From assembly GCF_028554725.1 (NCBI RefSeq), contig NC_071670.1, forward strand, positions 32,048,001 to 32,112,000: DNA of 64,000 nt, given 5' to 3'. A program made the position numbers and the translations under genes. This DNA is from Zeugodacus cucurbitae. Lineage: Eukaryota; Arthropoda; Insecta; Diptera; Tephritidae. The notes beneath the pieces are model-generated. The model searched no databases and had not been told where the DNA came from. It saw only the letters and a program-made list of their open reading frames with translations. Within the stretch, counting starts at the first letter, position 1; each line of letters opens with the position of its first letter. Shown one piece after another: positions 23,315 through 34,919 of this stretch.

Positions 23315-24267
23315 ATGTCATTGGAAAATGTATTTACAGCAATGCTTTGTTTTATGTCGACGTGCGATAATAATTTGGGTAATATACAGATTAATTCAGT
23401 GACCCCAGAACCTCTGAAGTTCTGGGACTACAAATGTAAAAATGAAACGCTGAATTTCAATAAAAAAGTGTACGTATAGCAGACATAAAAAGTAGTATTG
23501 TATATGAATATTATAAATTTTGCAGTTCTGAATTGAACGATTTGTTAGCTGAAGGTAATGATTTGTTAGAAAGGATAAAAACTGACCTCACGAATTTAAA
23601 AGAAGCTGCTGGTAAGAAAGAAATGCCAAAAAATCGCAGGAGACGTGAGACTGTTGGCACTTCAGACATATTAACACACCCGCAATTTGAGTGCAGTAGC
23701 TCGGTTAATAGTATGAAAATTAGCAACGCTGAGCTGCTGCCAATTGGAATTCAATGTGAGAGTAAACAATATGGAGATGGTTGGATACTCCTTGCCACTT
23801 TAGATGTAGATCATCGAAAAATTTTAAACGAGAAGAGTACAGACGAATTTGTTAATGGTTTTGGTCGTTTCTTATATGGTGAGAAAATGAATGAGTACTT
23901 CATCGGTTTACGACGTTTGCACGAAATAACGGCAGAGAGTGGAGCGCACGAACTGTTGATTTTGACACATGACGTCGATAACTGGGGGGAAACTCACACA
24001 GAATCTGTGCTTTACAAAAATTTCCGTGTGGCTGGTGCAAATAACGACTACAGATTGCAAACACTTGATGGATACGACGGCAGCCTTATTGACCCACTTC
24101 AAACAATGTTAGGAGAGCGCTTCTCAATGTGAGTAATAATTTAAAATATTAACTATAGCTGAATGTCCCTTTCACTATATTGTACCATTTTTAGCACAAT
24201 GTTTTGCATGGAACAGACGGGCGCTATAAACATGTTTGTGAGAAATGCAGGCGCACAATGGATTTAA
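23315..24267 (+). CDS. Divergent fibrinogen-related protein, gene 3 of tandem cluster
   Basis: I read three exons: 23315-23469, 23526-24128 and 24195-24267, all GT..AG (donors gtacgtata and gtgagtaat), 831 nt and 276 residues. Exon 1 contains what are exons 1 and 2 in the paralogues, including the conserved Cys segment (DYKCKNETLNF). The N-terminus FTAMLCFMSTC is signal-like. Residues 54-78 are a likely helix, followed by a basic run NRRRRE (88-93) that resembles a furin site. The fibrinogen core is clear: QCESKQYGDGW (128-138), FVNGFGRF (160-167), NEYFIGLRRLHEIT (174-187) and a FRVAGANNDYRLQ block. The domain ends at AGAQWI then stop, where ordinary family members continue with GGWW..C. Without the last intron it would end at 24132, so the final exon is the least certain part. 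Confidence 0.8.
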
Positions 24268-24747
24268 TTGTATGGCAGAGTGTATCATTGATATTTTGTG
24301 AGTGGCGGTTTACGAGGAACGCAATAAGTACATAAAATACTTATTTCGAAATCTAAATTTTAAAAGCTAGCCAAAGTATAGAAATAAATTGTTTCCTTTT
24401 ACTATTTTAGGTCACAAAAACTTAAATATATTTTGGAATTAAATAACAATTAAAGTTTTTTTGTCTTAATTTTCAGTGTCCCATTGCCTTCATTTATAAG
24501 GTTGGTAAATATTTCGAAATTGTGTGAATGTGTAGTGGGAAGATGATGTAGTCGTGATGGATCAATTGTAAAGTAAGACTTTTTCACCATAAATATATAA
24601 AACTAATAAAATTTTTAACCAATTTTACATGTGCTAAAGTACGCAAGAATGGCTAACTGCTGGGCAAAGCCAATACCGATTAGTCTGAAATCATCTTTGA
24701 GAGCTGCTCTCTTTTGTCTAATATTTTACGTATGGAAGTAAAAACAA
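24268..24747. other. Spacer after FReD gene 3
   Basis: Beyond the inferred stop, the sequence for about 60 bases still loosely resembles a degraded fibrinogen tail (SGGLRGTQ in another frame). This suggests the lost C-terminal half decayed in place. No other gene is seen. Confidence 0.35.
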
Positions 24748-26497
24748 AACAAGTAAGGAAAGGCAAAGTTCGGATGTAACCTAACATATTATGCTCTCGA
24801 AATTTATTTATTTAATTTTATTAATATAGCACACAATTTGACATAATGGTATTCGGAATTATGATATAAAGTATATTAGAAGTTTGAAAACCCTAATATT
24901 AGGTATACGGAGACATGTTATTAAAAGAAAAATATTCCCTCTGAATTTTTTAACATATCTGAGAGACTTACCGATATTTTCGGTAAAAAATTTATTTGAA
25001 GATCTGAGGTCCTCATGTTCGATATATGGGTCCGAATTCGACGATTTTTAGAAGGGAGATGTGGCATCGCATCTCATTCTATAAATGCAGTATTTGTGAA
25101 AAGTTCTGTTCGCATATCTTCACTAGTGCTTACTTTATATATTGTAAAGTAAACGATTCAGATCGTCTTCAAAGTTCTACGATATGAGAAGTAGGCGAGG
25201 TTGTGAATCTATTTAGACTATTTTCGTAACATATAATTGGAATGCCAGGAATATATTATGAACCAAATTTCATTGAAATTGGTCGAGTAGTTTGGGAGAT
25301 ATGGTTATTGACTCATAAGTGGGCGGAGCGCCACTCATTTAAAATTTTGGATATCACCACGAAATTTAAGGTTTATGTTGTTTTTCCTTACTAAAGCATT
25401 TTTAATAGTTTTCAACAGTATAAGGAAATGGCTAAAATAAATGATTCGAACGTTTGGTTGATATAGCTACTTTAGTTTACGAGATATGTACAAAAAACTT
25501 AGTAGGGGCGGAGTCGTACCTACTTTCCCAAAAATATTACATCCAAATATGCCTCTTCCTAGTACGTTCCTTTCTACCAAATTTTACTTTCATAGCTTAG
25601 TTATAGCTCGTTATAGATTTTAGGTAATCGCCATTTTGTGGCCGTGGCAGTGATCCATCTTCGAACTTAACCTTCTTATGATGCCAAGAAATTCTTGTAC
25701 CAATAGAAATCTACTCGTCACCCTGATTACTTTGGTATATACAGTTGATTTCCTTTTTACACGGTTTTTTTTTGCACGGTTTTTTTTACACGGTGTTTTT
25801 GAACACTTCCCAGTTACCATTTGTACACGGTTTTACTTTTTTTACACGAATTTTTTATTTTAATTGTATACTTTTTTGCAATAAAATCAAAATTCCATAC
25901 GTCAATACGTCACAAATCCAATTCTGTTAATAGAATTTAATAAATTTTAAATTAGATTTAAACTAAAAAATACAAATCTTAGATTCGAAAGCCATTGAAA
26001 AGGTTGCAACAATTTCAATACGTAAACAAATAAATGAAGCTATATGAAGAAGGAAGAAAAAAGAAGACACAGCGATTATTGACGAAACTTTGAAATGTAT
26101 TATTTTTTTACCATTCCCAGAATAGTTGTTGTTTGTTCCTTCTAACAGTAATATGTACATACATATAATACCAGAAAAGTCTATAACAACAACAACAACA
26201 TTGTAAATTCTCTGTACGAATAGATAGATTTTCATGTAAAATAAGATATTTTTTACACGTTTTCTATTTTTTGCACGATTTTTTTCTTAAATTGGTCCCA
26301 ATAGCGAGTTTTATATAAAAATTTAATTTTTTTTGCACGGTTTTTTTACACGAGTAATTTACTGTCCCAGTTAACCGTGCAAAAAGGAGATCAACTGTAT
26401 AACCCTATATCTGACTCCTTTAGTTTTAGGACTTGCAAACTACCGTTATGTGAACAAAACTATCATTATCTTTTAGCAATTTTGTTGCGAGAGTATA
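24748..26497 (-). repeat. Rep-A copy interrupted by a miniature element
   Basis: It runs from aacaagtaaggaaaggcaaa, with a damaged hairpin (ttcggatgtaacctaac), to caattttgttgcgagagtat. Its own length is about 1.09 kb because 25742-26397 is a separate element inserted in a TA dinucleotide. The interrupted phrase ggtata..taaccctatatctgac is intact in other copies. Confidence 0.88.
25742..26397. mobile_element. Tc1/pogo-type miniature element (656 bp)
   Basis: Its ends are 25-bp inverted repeats with two mismatches: cagttgatttcctttttaca at the left, mirrored by tttttgcacgg / aaaggagatcaactg at the right. A TA lies on each side (25740-25741 and 26398-26399). Starting with CAGT and inserting at TA are features of the Tc1/mariner/pogo group. 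The interior is A/T-rich with repeated ttttacacgg units near both ends and no transposase. It is non-autonomous. Confidence 0.88.
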
Positions 26498-28566
26498 ATT
26501 AGTGAGTGATTTCGATTACAACATTTCATTGTCTAAATGAAATGCATACAACATTTTATATTCTAGTGGCAGGTACATGAACGTTCGGAGCAAAATAATT
26601 TTGTTGGGTTTAAACTAATGAAGCAGATTGTGCGTTAAAAAATTTCTTCTGATATTGTTTTGCATCTTGACCATTGTACAATTAGGAATGGGACTATGTA
26701 TTATCTTTCAAAAAAATGTGTATGTTGTTTTTAGAACATTTAAATTTTGTGATATCTATGATTTAAATGCTGGCTATTATCAATCATATCTCCACATATC
26801 GTACGGATGAATTGTTTATTCAGTCTAAGACGAAAATCATTTCGTTTTATATATTTTCAAAATGATATCTTTATTCTTCGAACAATAGTATTTGATGACC
26901 AAATGAAAAATGTTCCCATTGCCCAAAGTAGCTTTTTATATTTTCTCAGACCTAATTGACTCAGTCGTGACGGCACTCCATCTGGTATCGCTAAGGACCA
27001 TGACTAGTCTATGCGTGGCCTGCAGGTCTACCAGATCAACGCAACCTAAACGAATTGACTCAGTGTCCTTATAAATATTGTAAAACAAATGCTTTAATTC
27101 AATGAAACATGTACATATATATTTAACATGCTTGTAAGTATTTATGCCTGATTTTTGACTCTCCATTCCTCGGCGTTAACCAGCAAACAGAACGGGCCAC
27201 ATGACATGTGGACAGCACTGACAGAGTGACAGTTCTTGCATCAGCAACAATGATTGTGGCAGCAACATTGGGAGTGATAGTGACAGTGCCAACGAGAGAA
27301 ATGTAAAAACAACAACAATAACATCAAGTTCATGAAATAATAGTGGTACTCATTTAACGTCGCAATTATATAAAAATGACAAATTGACAAAATAAGTTAA
27401 ATGAGCACTCTGTGGCAATATCAGCTGATTGTGAATTGCGTAAACTTGCCATGAATGCCACTGAAAATGGTCTCGCATATTCGCAAGATTGACGTAAAAT
27501 AAAATGCATGTACAATATTTTATTTTGAAAAAAAAAAATGTGTTATATGAAGTTTGTTTGTAATATCATAGCATCTTAAACTTGCACGAACTGTTTACAA
27601 AAGACTAAAAATATTGAGAAGATAACATCTTGAAAATGGAATATTTACTTTATTTCATTCGTACTAACACGAAAATATTCGAGCATTATGTACTTAGTTT
27701 TTGGTGAAGAAAAGATGAGAAGGGATTAGTCGTTTGGAGCAAGTTTTTTACGATCCCAACAACCTAATACTAAATACTCAAATACTGAAAGGATTTAAAA
27801 AAATGAACACTCTCCGTTTTGAGCAAAAAGGTGTTTATTATTGTAATAATTATACGTCGGATTTTTTATTTGAAATCGAATGCTTGATTTCAGCTGCATG
27901 TAGTCGTTCCTTACTTCTTGTTTGTGCATTTTTGATATGGAAATATATGTTATACTAGTTTTGTTTTTGCTATCATTTTAGCACAGACGCTTTTCACAGA
28001 CCATTTGATATACTTGATACGACATTATGTGCATACATATATACATATATTACACATCCTATGCGAAGAGAGGATGACCTTCGTTGTTCAAGTGACTTGG
28101 AATTGCAATTTATTGTTTCATGTGTCCACCATTTGGCAAGTGTTGTCAGACGACTGCTATTACGGTGTGCAAAATAAAATCATATGAAATTAAGGTATGT
28201 GTGAAATATTTCATGCAATAAAAATATTCGCATGTGAATAGTTACACTTACATACACTTGTATGTTTACATATGAATTTGTGTAATGGACTTTATTGCGA
28301 CACGAGATGTCACATTCATCTTAATAATAACAAATATGTCTTTTATTGTGCTTGATATTTATGATATCGATGGTAAACACGCTGAGTTGTTTTCGACGTT
28401 GTGCTTCGCGTGGTGTTGCTGTGAAATATACTATAAAAATGTACAATCAACTACTATTGTTAGGAAACATTTTAAATTTTATGTTACACTGTCAGTTCGG
28501 AGTAGTTAAATTTAAAGGAGTGAGAGCTCTGTAGCAATAAACCATATTAGTTTGTAATTTAGCAGA
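26498..28566. other. Intergenic, no gene supported
   Basis: About 2 kb. A frame near 26628-26810 encodes a strongly hydrophobic, signal-like stretch (KKFLLILFCILTIVQLGMG) but has no in-frame ATG; a nearby ATG (26619 region) is in another frame. It could be a decayed secreted-protein exon. The remainder is AT-rich with catacatatata runs. Confidence 0.45.
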
Positions 28567-29804
28567 AAACAAATAAGGAAGGGACAAGTTCGGGTGCAAG
28601 ACACACTCGCATATCATTTATTTCATTTTTTTTTCGCCCCATATATTCGGCATAAAGTCCACTATAAGCTGAGGTAATTCCTGGATCGTTTTCTCCTACC
28701 AAGCTACATTATATCCACGATTTTACGTTCACTTAAGTTTACTATGATATCCCAATTATTAACCCATACGGTTTAAATTCAGTGGAAGTTTGAAAAGCCG
28801 TATATCAGGTATAAGAGGGCTAGAGGAAGTATTGTCCATTTTCGGCACAGAGACACTGTTATAAGGAACACATGTCCTCTGAATTTATTTAGAATATCTG
28901 AGCGATTTACATATACAGTGGAACTTCTCTAACTCGAATCTCTATAATCCACAAAAAAACTTCGAGTTAGAGCGACTTCGAGTTATAGAATTTTCATTAA
29001 AGAATATACATTTTTAAAAAGCTGTAAAATATAGATTTATACACTGTTTTATTTATTTACTTCGCAAAATTTTGTATGGACATATGTACGTTAAAAGATG
29101 TTTTTTGTAATTCTGTTTGTTGCATTTTGCTAATATTTGGCTCTTGACGTCTGTATCCCATGGCTTTGTTAGATGATTTAAGTAATCTATAAGTGTAATA
29201 TCATATTTTTTGTACGACTCCGTACGATATAGAGGGACTCTTTTAAAATTCTGCCTCTATAGTAAAATTTCAAATTTTGTATTATGGCCTGACCAACAAG
29301 TTCGGTTTATGGTAGGAAATTTCTATGAAATTTGATTTCTATTGGCAATTCAAGAGTTCGAGTTATAGAAGTTCGAGTTATGGAAGTTCCACTGTATTTT
29401 CGATTAATAATTGGTCACAAGCACTGGGGTCTTCAAGTTCGATATCTAGTGTCCAATTTAGACAGGCGGTACCACACATAAATAAAGTATTTGTGCAAAG
29501 TTTTGTTCCGATATCTTCACTAGTTACTAATTTGTAGATTGTAAAATATACGATTAAGGAGAATTTCAATATTGTTGTATATGGGAAGTAGGCGTGATTG
29601 TGAACCGATTTTGCGCATTCAAACTGTATCATTGTGATGCTAAATAAATGTTATGTACCGAATTTCGTAAAAAAAGGGAAGTAGTTACTGAGATATTGTG
29701 TTGGATCCATAAGTGGGCGGAGTCATGCCACGGAGCCATGCCTATGTTTCATTTCGCAAATTCATGCACAATTTTGAGTAATGCTAACATATAGCAAAAA
29801 AACG
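28567..29804 (-). repeat. Rep-A copy with inserted element, truncated at the right
   Basis: It begins aaacaaataaggaagggaca with a damaged hairpin. Interior phrases include gggaagtaggcgtgattgtg and ccataagtgggcggagtc. It is interrupted at 28916-29394 by a TA-flanked element and cut off at 29804, where a different repeat (Rep-B) starts. Confidence 0.82.
28916..29394. mobile_element. pogo/Tigger-like miniature element (479 bp)
   Basis: The terminal inverted repeat starts cagtggaacttctctaactc at the left; the right end reads gagttatggaagttccactg. A TA lies on each side (28914-28915 and 29395-29396). Subterminal gttcgagttatagaa units are repeated at both ends, like arrays of a transposase binding site. 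No transposase is present. A relative of its right end occurs at 31640-31880. Confidence 0.85.
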
Positions 29805-30526
29805 TTAACTTCGTCTGTACCGAAGCTAATATACCCTTCACATGTGCATTTCTTTTAGTAACTATGTGTTTAAGCAAATCTAAAGACGTAAGACGTAAAA
29901 AGTAAGTTAAAAAAAAATAAAAAATTTTACTAATTCTTTTTAGCCGGGTTGTTTGCTAGAAACATTAAGGTTATATAGTTAACCGATCTGAACAATTTCT
30001 TCGGAGATTATATTATTACCTTAAGCAGTAATCCATGTCAAATTTCGTGAAGATACCACGTCAAATGCGAAAATTTTCCATACAAGCCATTGATTCCGAT
30101 CGTTCGGTTTGTATGGCAGCTATATGCTATAGTGAACCGTTCTGAACAATTTTTTCGGAGCTTAAATTATTTCTACAAACAATAACTCGCACCAAATTTC
30201 GTGAAGATATGTAGTAAAATGCGGGGGTTTTCCATACAAGCCCTTGATTCCGATCGTTCAGTTTGTATGGCAGCTATATGATATAGTGGTTCCGACAAAT
30301 GAGCAGCTACTTGAAGAGAAAATAACACCTGCAAAATTTCAAAACGATATCTTAAAAACTGAAGGACTAGTTCGTATATATACAGACAGACGGACGGACA
30401 GACAGACAGACATGGCTAAATCGACTCTGTTCAACATACTGATTTATATATATACTTTATAGGACCTTCCTTCTGGGTGTTACAAACTTCGTGACAAACT
30501 TAATATACCCTGTTCAGGGTATAATT
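29805..30526 (+). repeat. Rep-B dispersed repeat with two internal modules
   Basis: It starts ttaacttcgtctgtaccgaa gctaatatacccttca and ends with the hairpin ataccctgttcagggtat. The centre has two tandem modules of about 153 bp, each containing aaatttcgtgaagata, ccatacaagcc, ttgattccgatcgttc and gtatggcagctatatg (starting near 30078 and 30231), then an acagacagacggacggacag array. Repeats with this wording are frequent in flies (recollection). There is no credible coding frame. Confidence 0.8.
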
Positions 30527-30789
30527 ATACATGACTTCTAAAATGTAAGCTCAGGGTTGTTTTCTGGGTTTACAAGTATACTAACATCAGTAACAATTCG
30601 CAATGTAAAATACTGTAATAGTCCCCAGGACATGTAGGCCAAGAACTATATTCCAATATTCTTGTACAATTGGTGTGGAAATATCATATTATACACCAAG
30701 CGAAATATTTATAAATCCATCCTCTATTTTCATGATTTTGTTGGAAAAATTTGTGTAAGCGTCCACAAATACTGTATTTTAAATGACAA

Positions 30790-31165
30790 ACAAACACAAA
30801 TTAGCTAGGCTTCGATTCGCCGAAAAATATCGTTTTTGGGGTGACGAATGGAAAACCGTTGTTTTTACTGACGAAAAAATTTAGATGGCCCAGATGGTCT
30901 CCAAAAATATTGGAGGCCCAAAGCGTCACCAAAGCAGAAATGTAAGCGACGAAATTTTGGTGGAGGATCATTCCTGGTTTGGGCTGGGATAGCTTACAGA
31001 GGGAGGACTCCAATTTGCTTTGTAACAACAAAAATGGACTCGGAATACTACATTAAGCTTATTGATGAAGTGCTAATTGATTTCGGAGAGGAATTTATTG
31101 GACAGAATTTCGTTTTTCAGCTAGATAATGCTGCAATCCATCGTTCAAAGAAAACAATATGAAGA
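30790..31165 (+). pseudogene. Tc3-like transposase relic, catalytic N-terminal half
   Basis: The text reads RLRFAEKYRFWGDEWKTVVF followed by TDEK, the first catalytic Asp region. A stop and a frameshift follow, then DGPDGLQKYWRP, RNFGGGSFLVWAGIAYRGRT, CFVTTKMDSEYYIKLIDEVL, and FQLDNAAIHRSK, the second catalytic Asp. It then stops; the third acid and C-terminus are missing. This is the Tc1/mariner DDE layout, closest in wording to Tc3. Dead copy. Confidence 0.88.
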
Positions 31166-31639
31166 ATAACCAAAGTGGCTTTATACTTATTTCGCTCTGT
31201 TAATTTAAATTTTGTTCAGAAAACTTATATAATTTAATTTATTTTCCAAAAACTTTCTATAACATTCATTGTATAAAAAAAGCTATTTATTATAGACACT
31301 TATTTACGCAGAAGTTTCTGCCATTTAAATGGCATTAGATACAATGCTTCGAGGTGCATAATGTTTCAGAGAATTGAGCAACAGCTAGTAGAGCGTCAAA
31401 ATTCAATTTGTTGTTCAAGACTAGTTAAGGTTCATTTAGTTAAGTCTTCCAATTGCATGAAGCTACCCCGTGATAAAACTTGTAGAGATCCTTCACGCTT
31501 AAAGTTGTCCTCGCCATGATTTATTTCGCTGAAGTTGTATGGTGTTATCTGGATACTATTGAATGAACATGACTGTTGCCAATTCTCAAAGGTGTCTAGA
31601 GGAAGGTGCAATGGAAATTTTTCCATATTTTATTATCAA
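31166..31639. other. Spacer between transposon relics
   Basis: A 64-codon minus-strand frame at 31432-31626 (MEKFPLHLPLDTFENWQQ..) sits beside the pogo-like end and might be the tail of its lost transposase. I cannot confirm that. Nothing else is supported. Confidence 0.3.
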
Positions 31640-31880
31640 CTGTTCAATTTATAAAAACAACTTATGGTCGAAAAGTCGATTTATGGAAGGAAATTTGTAT
31701 GAAATTTGACTTCTATTGCCAAGTTAAGAGTTCGAGTTATGGAGAACTTCGAGTTAAGAAAGTTTGAGTTATGGAAATAAATTTGTATGGAATTTAATTT
31801 CTAAAGGCTATTGTCAATTCAAAAGTTCGAGTTATGGAGATCTTCGACTTATAGAATTTCGAGTTATGGAAGTTCCACTG
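31640..31880 (-). repeat. Right-end remnant of the pogo/Tigger-like family
   Basis: It contains five or more variants of gttcgagttatgga and terminates with ggaagttccactg followed by ta (31881-31882), exactly like the right end of the element at 28916-29394. I could not find a matching left end upstream. Confidence 0.75.
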
Positions 31881-31882
31881 TA

Positions 31883-34279
31883 GTTCAAGGGTTAATTTTA
31901 CAATACTTGGACTTACCTCACTCTCTGTTTGTCCAGCTTGTTAAAGTAGTTTAAGTAGACATAAACTAAATTTTGAATTCTAGTACAAATTATAGTAAAT
32001 TCAGTAATCCTAAATGTCGTCTCGAATAAGTTGGCTGACTTAAATTGCGAGTGTTATGTATCTATTGATAATCATCTTACAACGGTTTATCCTAAAGAAC
32101 CAAGTGGTTTTGAAAACAACATAATTTAAGTGGAACAACAAATAACCACATTGTAACTGTGCTATTAAATTGAACTTGTTAAAACAAGCAATTGTCACAG
32201 ATTGACTCTCCCATACGCATTTCCATTTCTCTCCTTTATCTACCAATTCAAAGCGTTACGAGTATTTCGACTCCCCTTTTGTTACAGCCACAATGGCATT
32301 ACTGTTGTTTGGAAACACCCGCAGTGTGACCACAAAACAAGCACTTTTGAATTTATTTGCTCTCCTATGGTTGATTATACCACCAGGAGCAGCTGTCAAT
32401 TTCCAGTTCCTTAGCTTATTTACGGGCATTTTTCAACAACTGACACCGAGCCATTATATTTTATGCGGTTTTGTAAATGTGTTTATTTGTCAAACCAATT
32501 GAAAAGTTTATATCGCAATACCGGCCGGACGGCGTTAGGGAAAAAATTGCTGTGCTTGTTGACTTAACCGAAACCAGATGCGGAGCGAGAACAGGCTGCT
32601 TTGTGAAACGATGCTCATTGTAGTTGTAATCGAGTGTTTATAGTATTTGTTGGTTTATTTAGAAAATTTTCTTGCGCTGCGGTGGATAAAATAACTGCTG
32701 CCACTTACAATATATTTGTTGTTTGCATTTGTTATTGTTGTGGTATTGTCATAATAATGCACAAATGCCGACTTATCATCTTTACTTAAAATAAGTTTAC
32801 TTTTATCACTATTTACTCTTGTTGTGCTTGCTGTTGTTCTTTTCGTTGTTGTAGTTATTTCAGGCCTGCCACAATGACAGTGACCAAAACAGTTTCCACT
32901 TTATACACTTTATTCGAACCGAAACTTTGGAGAGTGCTGCATGAAAAATCGCCGCTGTATCTATGGCTTACGGATATTGTCATGCATACCGAAGTAGGTC
33001 GCAACTATAGTGGGAGGCTAATGTGGTGCAAAGTATTTGCAATTTTGTAAGTTTGAATAAACGAAACGTCCAAAACTTTTATAAACTTTATATTTATATA
33101 CATACGTAAATGTATATAAGTGAGTAGACTGACCGAATTCTCCGCATGACAATAATATAAATAAGTATGCAGATATGTATAAATAAAGGCAACATTCTGA
33201 AGTTGGGATAAACTTGCCGCCTGCTGTTGCCTCCACATTTGCAAGGGTCAAAGTGACCACAATGATTTACTTGTGAAATTGAGATGTGCAAATTATTTAT
33301 GAGACAAATACGTAGCTCTAAGGACAAGCGCAGGCTCATCAATTGCCCATGTATATTTAGTTGTTGAACTCATTGTTATAGTGCTCAGGCATTATATAGG
33401 CTTATGCGTTGTTTGCTTATTTAATTTATTGGCTGAAAATGAGCGATTGACAAGTTAATTAAGCTATGACTTTAATTTAGCTTCCATTCGTGTATTGTGC
33501 TTTTGTGTATTTCTGGGAAATAATTTTTAGAAAATATTAATTCTCTTCAATATAAAAATAAATAAGTTCCGATCTATTGAGCGGTGAACGTTTCAAAACT
33601 TACATACATACATATATGTATGTTGCTACAGAGATACACCCTTAAGTAACTCTTAACTACGAATTCGAAACGAAGGTATTATTGGTCTTTACCTTTTTAA
33701 CCTTTTTTACGTTTCAACACCTCTTATATTTACTCAAAATAAACTCAAAGCAAATATAGCACATATATTTATTTGTATGCATCTTTATATATTTACAAAA
33801 GTATTCGCCCTAAAATTGACCAAAAGTTTAACAAACCATACAAAATGAAATGAAGCGATGTATCAACAGGATGTTGACAACATATTTTCTATTGGTAGTT
33901 GTTGTTGCATACACGAGTATGCTTGATTTGGATTTTTCTTAAAATTATATATGTATTTATGTGTATTTATGAACAGTAGCGCAAGAAAGTTCGTTTCTTT
34001 TAAAGAGGGTCGTCAGGAAAAAGGGGATGGAATGCTGACTTAGGTAACTGCGAGGGTTTCATTATGATCTTACAAGAGGCGTCTTAAAACGTATGGAACT
34101 ACTAATTAATCGGACAAAAGCCACGAGTAGAGGGCGTAGCTTTGCTAGGACCGCTTTTTTCGTTGTTTGCTTACGGTACTATATTTTCTTTATACCAATT
34201 AGGTGTTTGACACGCTACTCTTTAAGGCAAATTTAAGACTCTACTTAACCGCTCTTGTGCTATTAATTTACATTTATTT
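31883..34279. other. Intergenic, no gene supported
   Basis: About 2.4 kb with gttgttgt-rich tracts (32700-32850) and catacatatatgta runs. The frames at 32202-32502 and 33005-33342 overlap heavily on both strands or phases and show no domain. Confidence 0.5.
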
Positions 34280-34287
34280 ATACACAC

Positions 34288-34919
34288 CAGAGAGCAGCTT
34301 CGGGTATGTTCGAGTGTGTTCAATCACACTAGCTTAAATTCGGTACGAGTGTGTCGTAACACTCTTCAAACACGTGTTCGATCGAGTTTAGAACCCGAAG
34401 CGAAAATAACGCAAACGAACAATCAAGACGGTCCTATCTTCGAGTGCAAGCAGCAAACTCGGATTTTAATTTTTTTTAAATCACAAATTTCAGGTGTAGA
34501 CCAGATAAGGTGTTTGTGCCATTGGAAATGTTCTCATAACCCGAATTTTCTATCGTTGTCATTATGAATTGTAAAAAGTAAACAAAATAAACAAAACCAA
34601 TAATCGTTGACAATCACTACGCAATAATAGCATGACTGCCAATTACATACATACATATTCTGAAACACACTCGTGTGTGACTCGATCACATTCAATACGA
34701 TCGGGTTAGAGTGCCAGCTCGTTCACAAACGAGTGTCAACTCGGCACTCTGTTAAAACAAGCATATATGCTTGTGTTTCGAGTGTCGCGAAAGGCTCGTT
34801 CGTTTTGAACATGTCTCCAAGCGATCAATACGTGTATTCATACCGAAAAGTTTGATCAAACAAAATCAGAGTGGACATTCGAGTGTGCACGAAAATGATA
34901 TATCCGTTGCAGCTCTCTG
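34288..34919. mobile_element. hAT-type miniature element rich in CGAGTGT motifs
   Basis: It has an 8-bp target duplication atacacac on both sides (34280-34287 and 34920-34927). Its terminal inverted repeats are cagagagc.gc (left cagagagcagc, right the complement of gcagctctctg). The 632-bp interior carries many cgagtgt or acactcg copies in both orientations, which could form several small hairpins. No transposase. The frames at 34316-34567 and 34673-34855 are this repeat sequence read through. Confidence 0.85.

Noticed and set aside
26628..26810. Signal-peptide-like frame
   Set aside because: It has no in-frame ATG; the nearest ATG is in another frame and stops after six codons. It could be a decayed exon but cannot be supported.
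32202..32502. Two overlapping plus-strand frames near 32.3 kb
   Set aside because: Different phases of the same DNA, no domain, no splice sites of quality.
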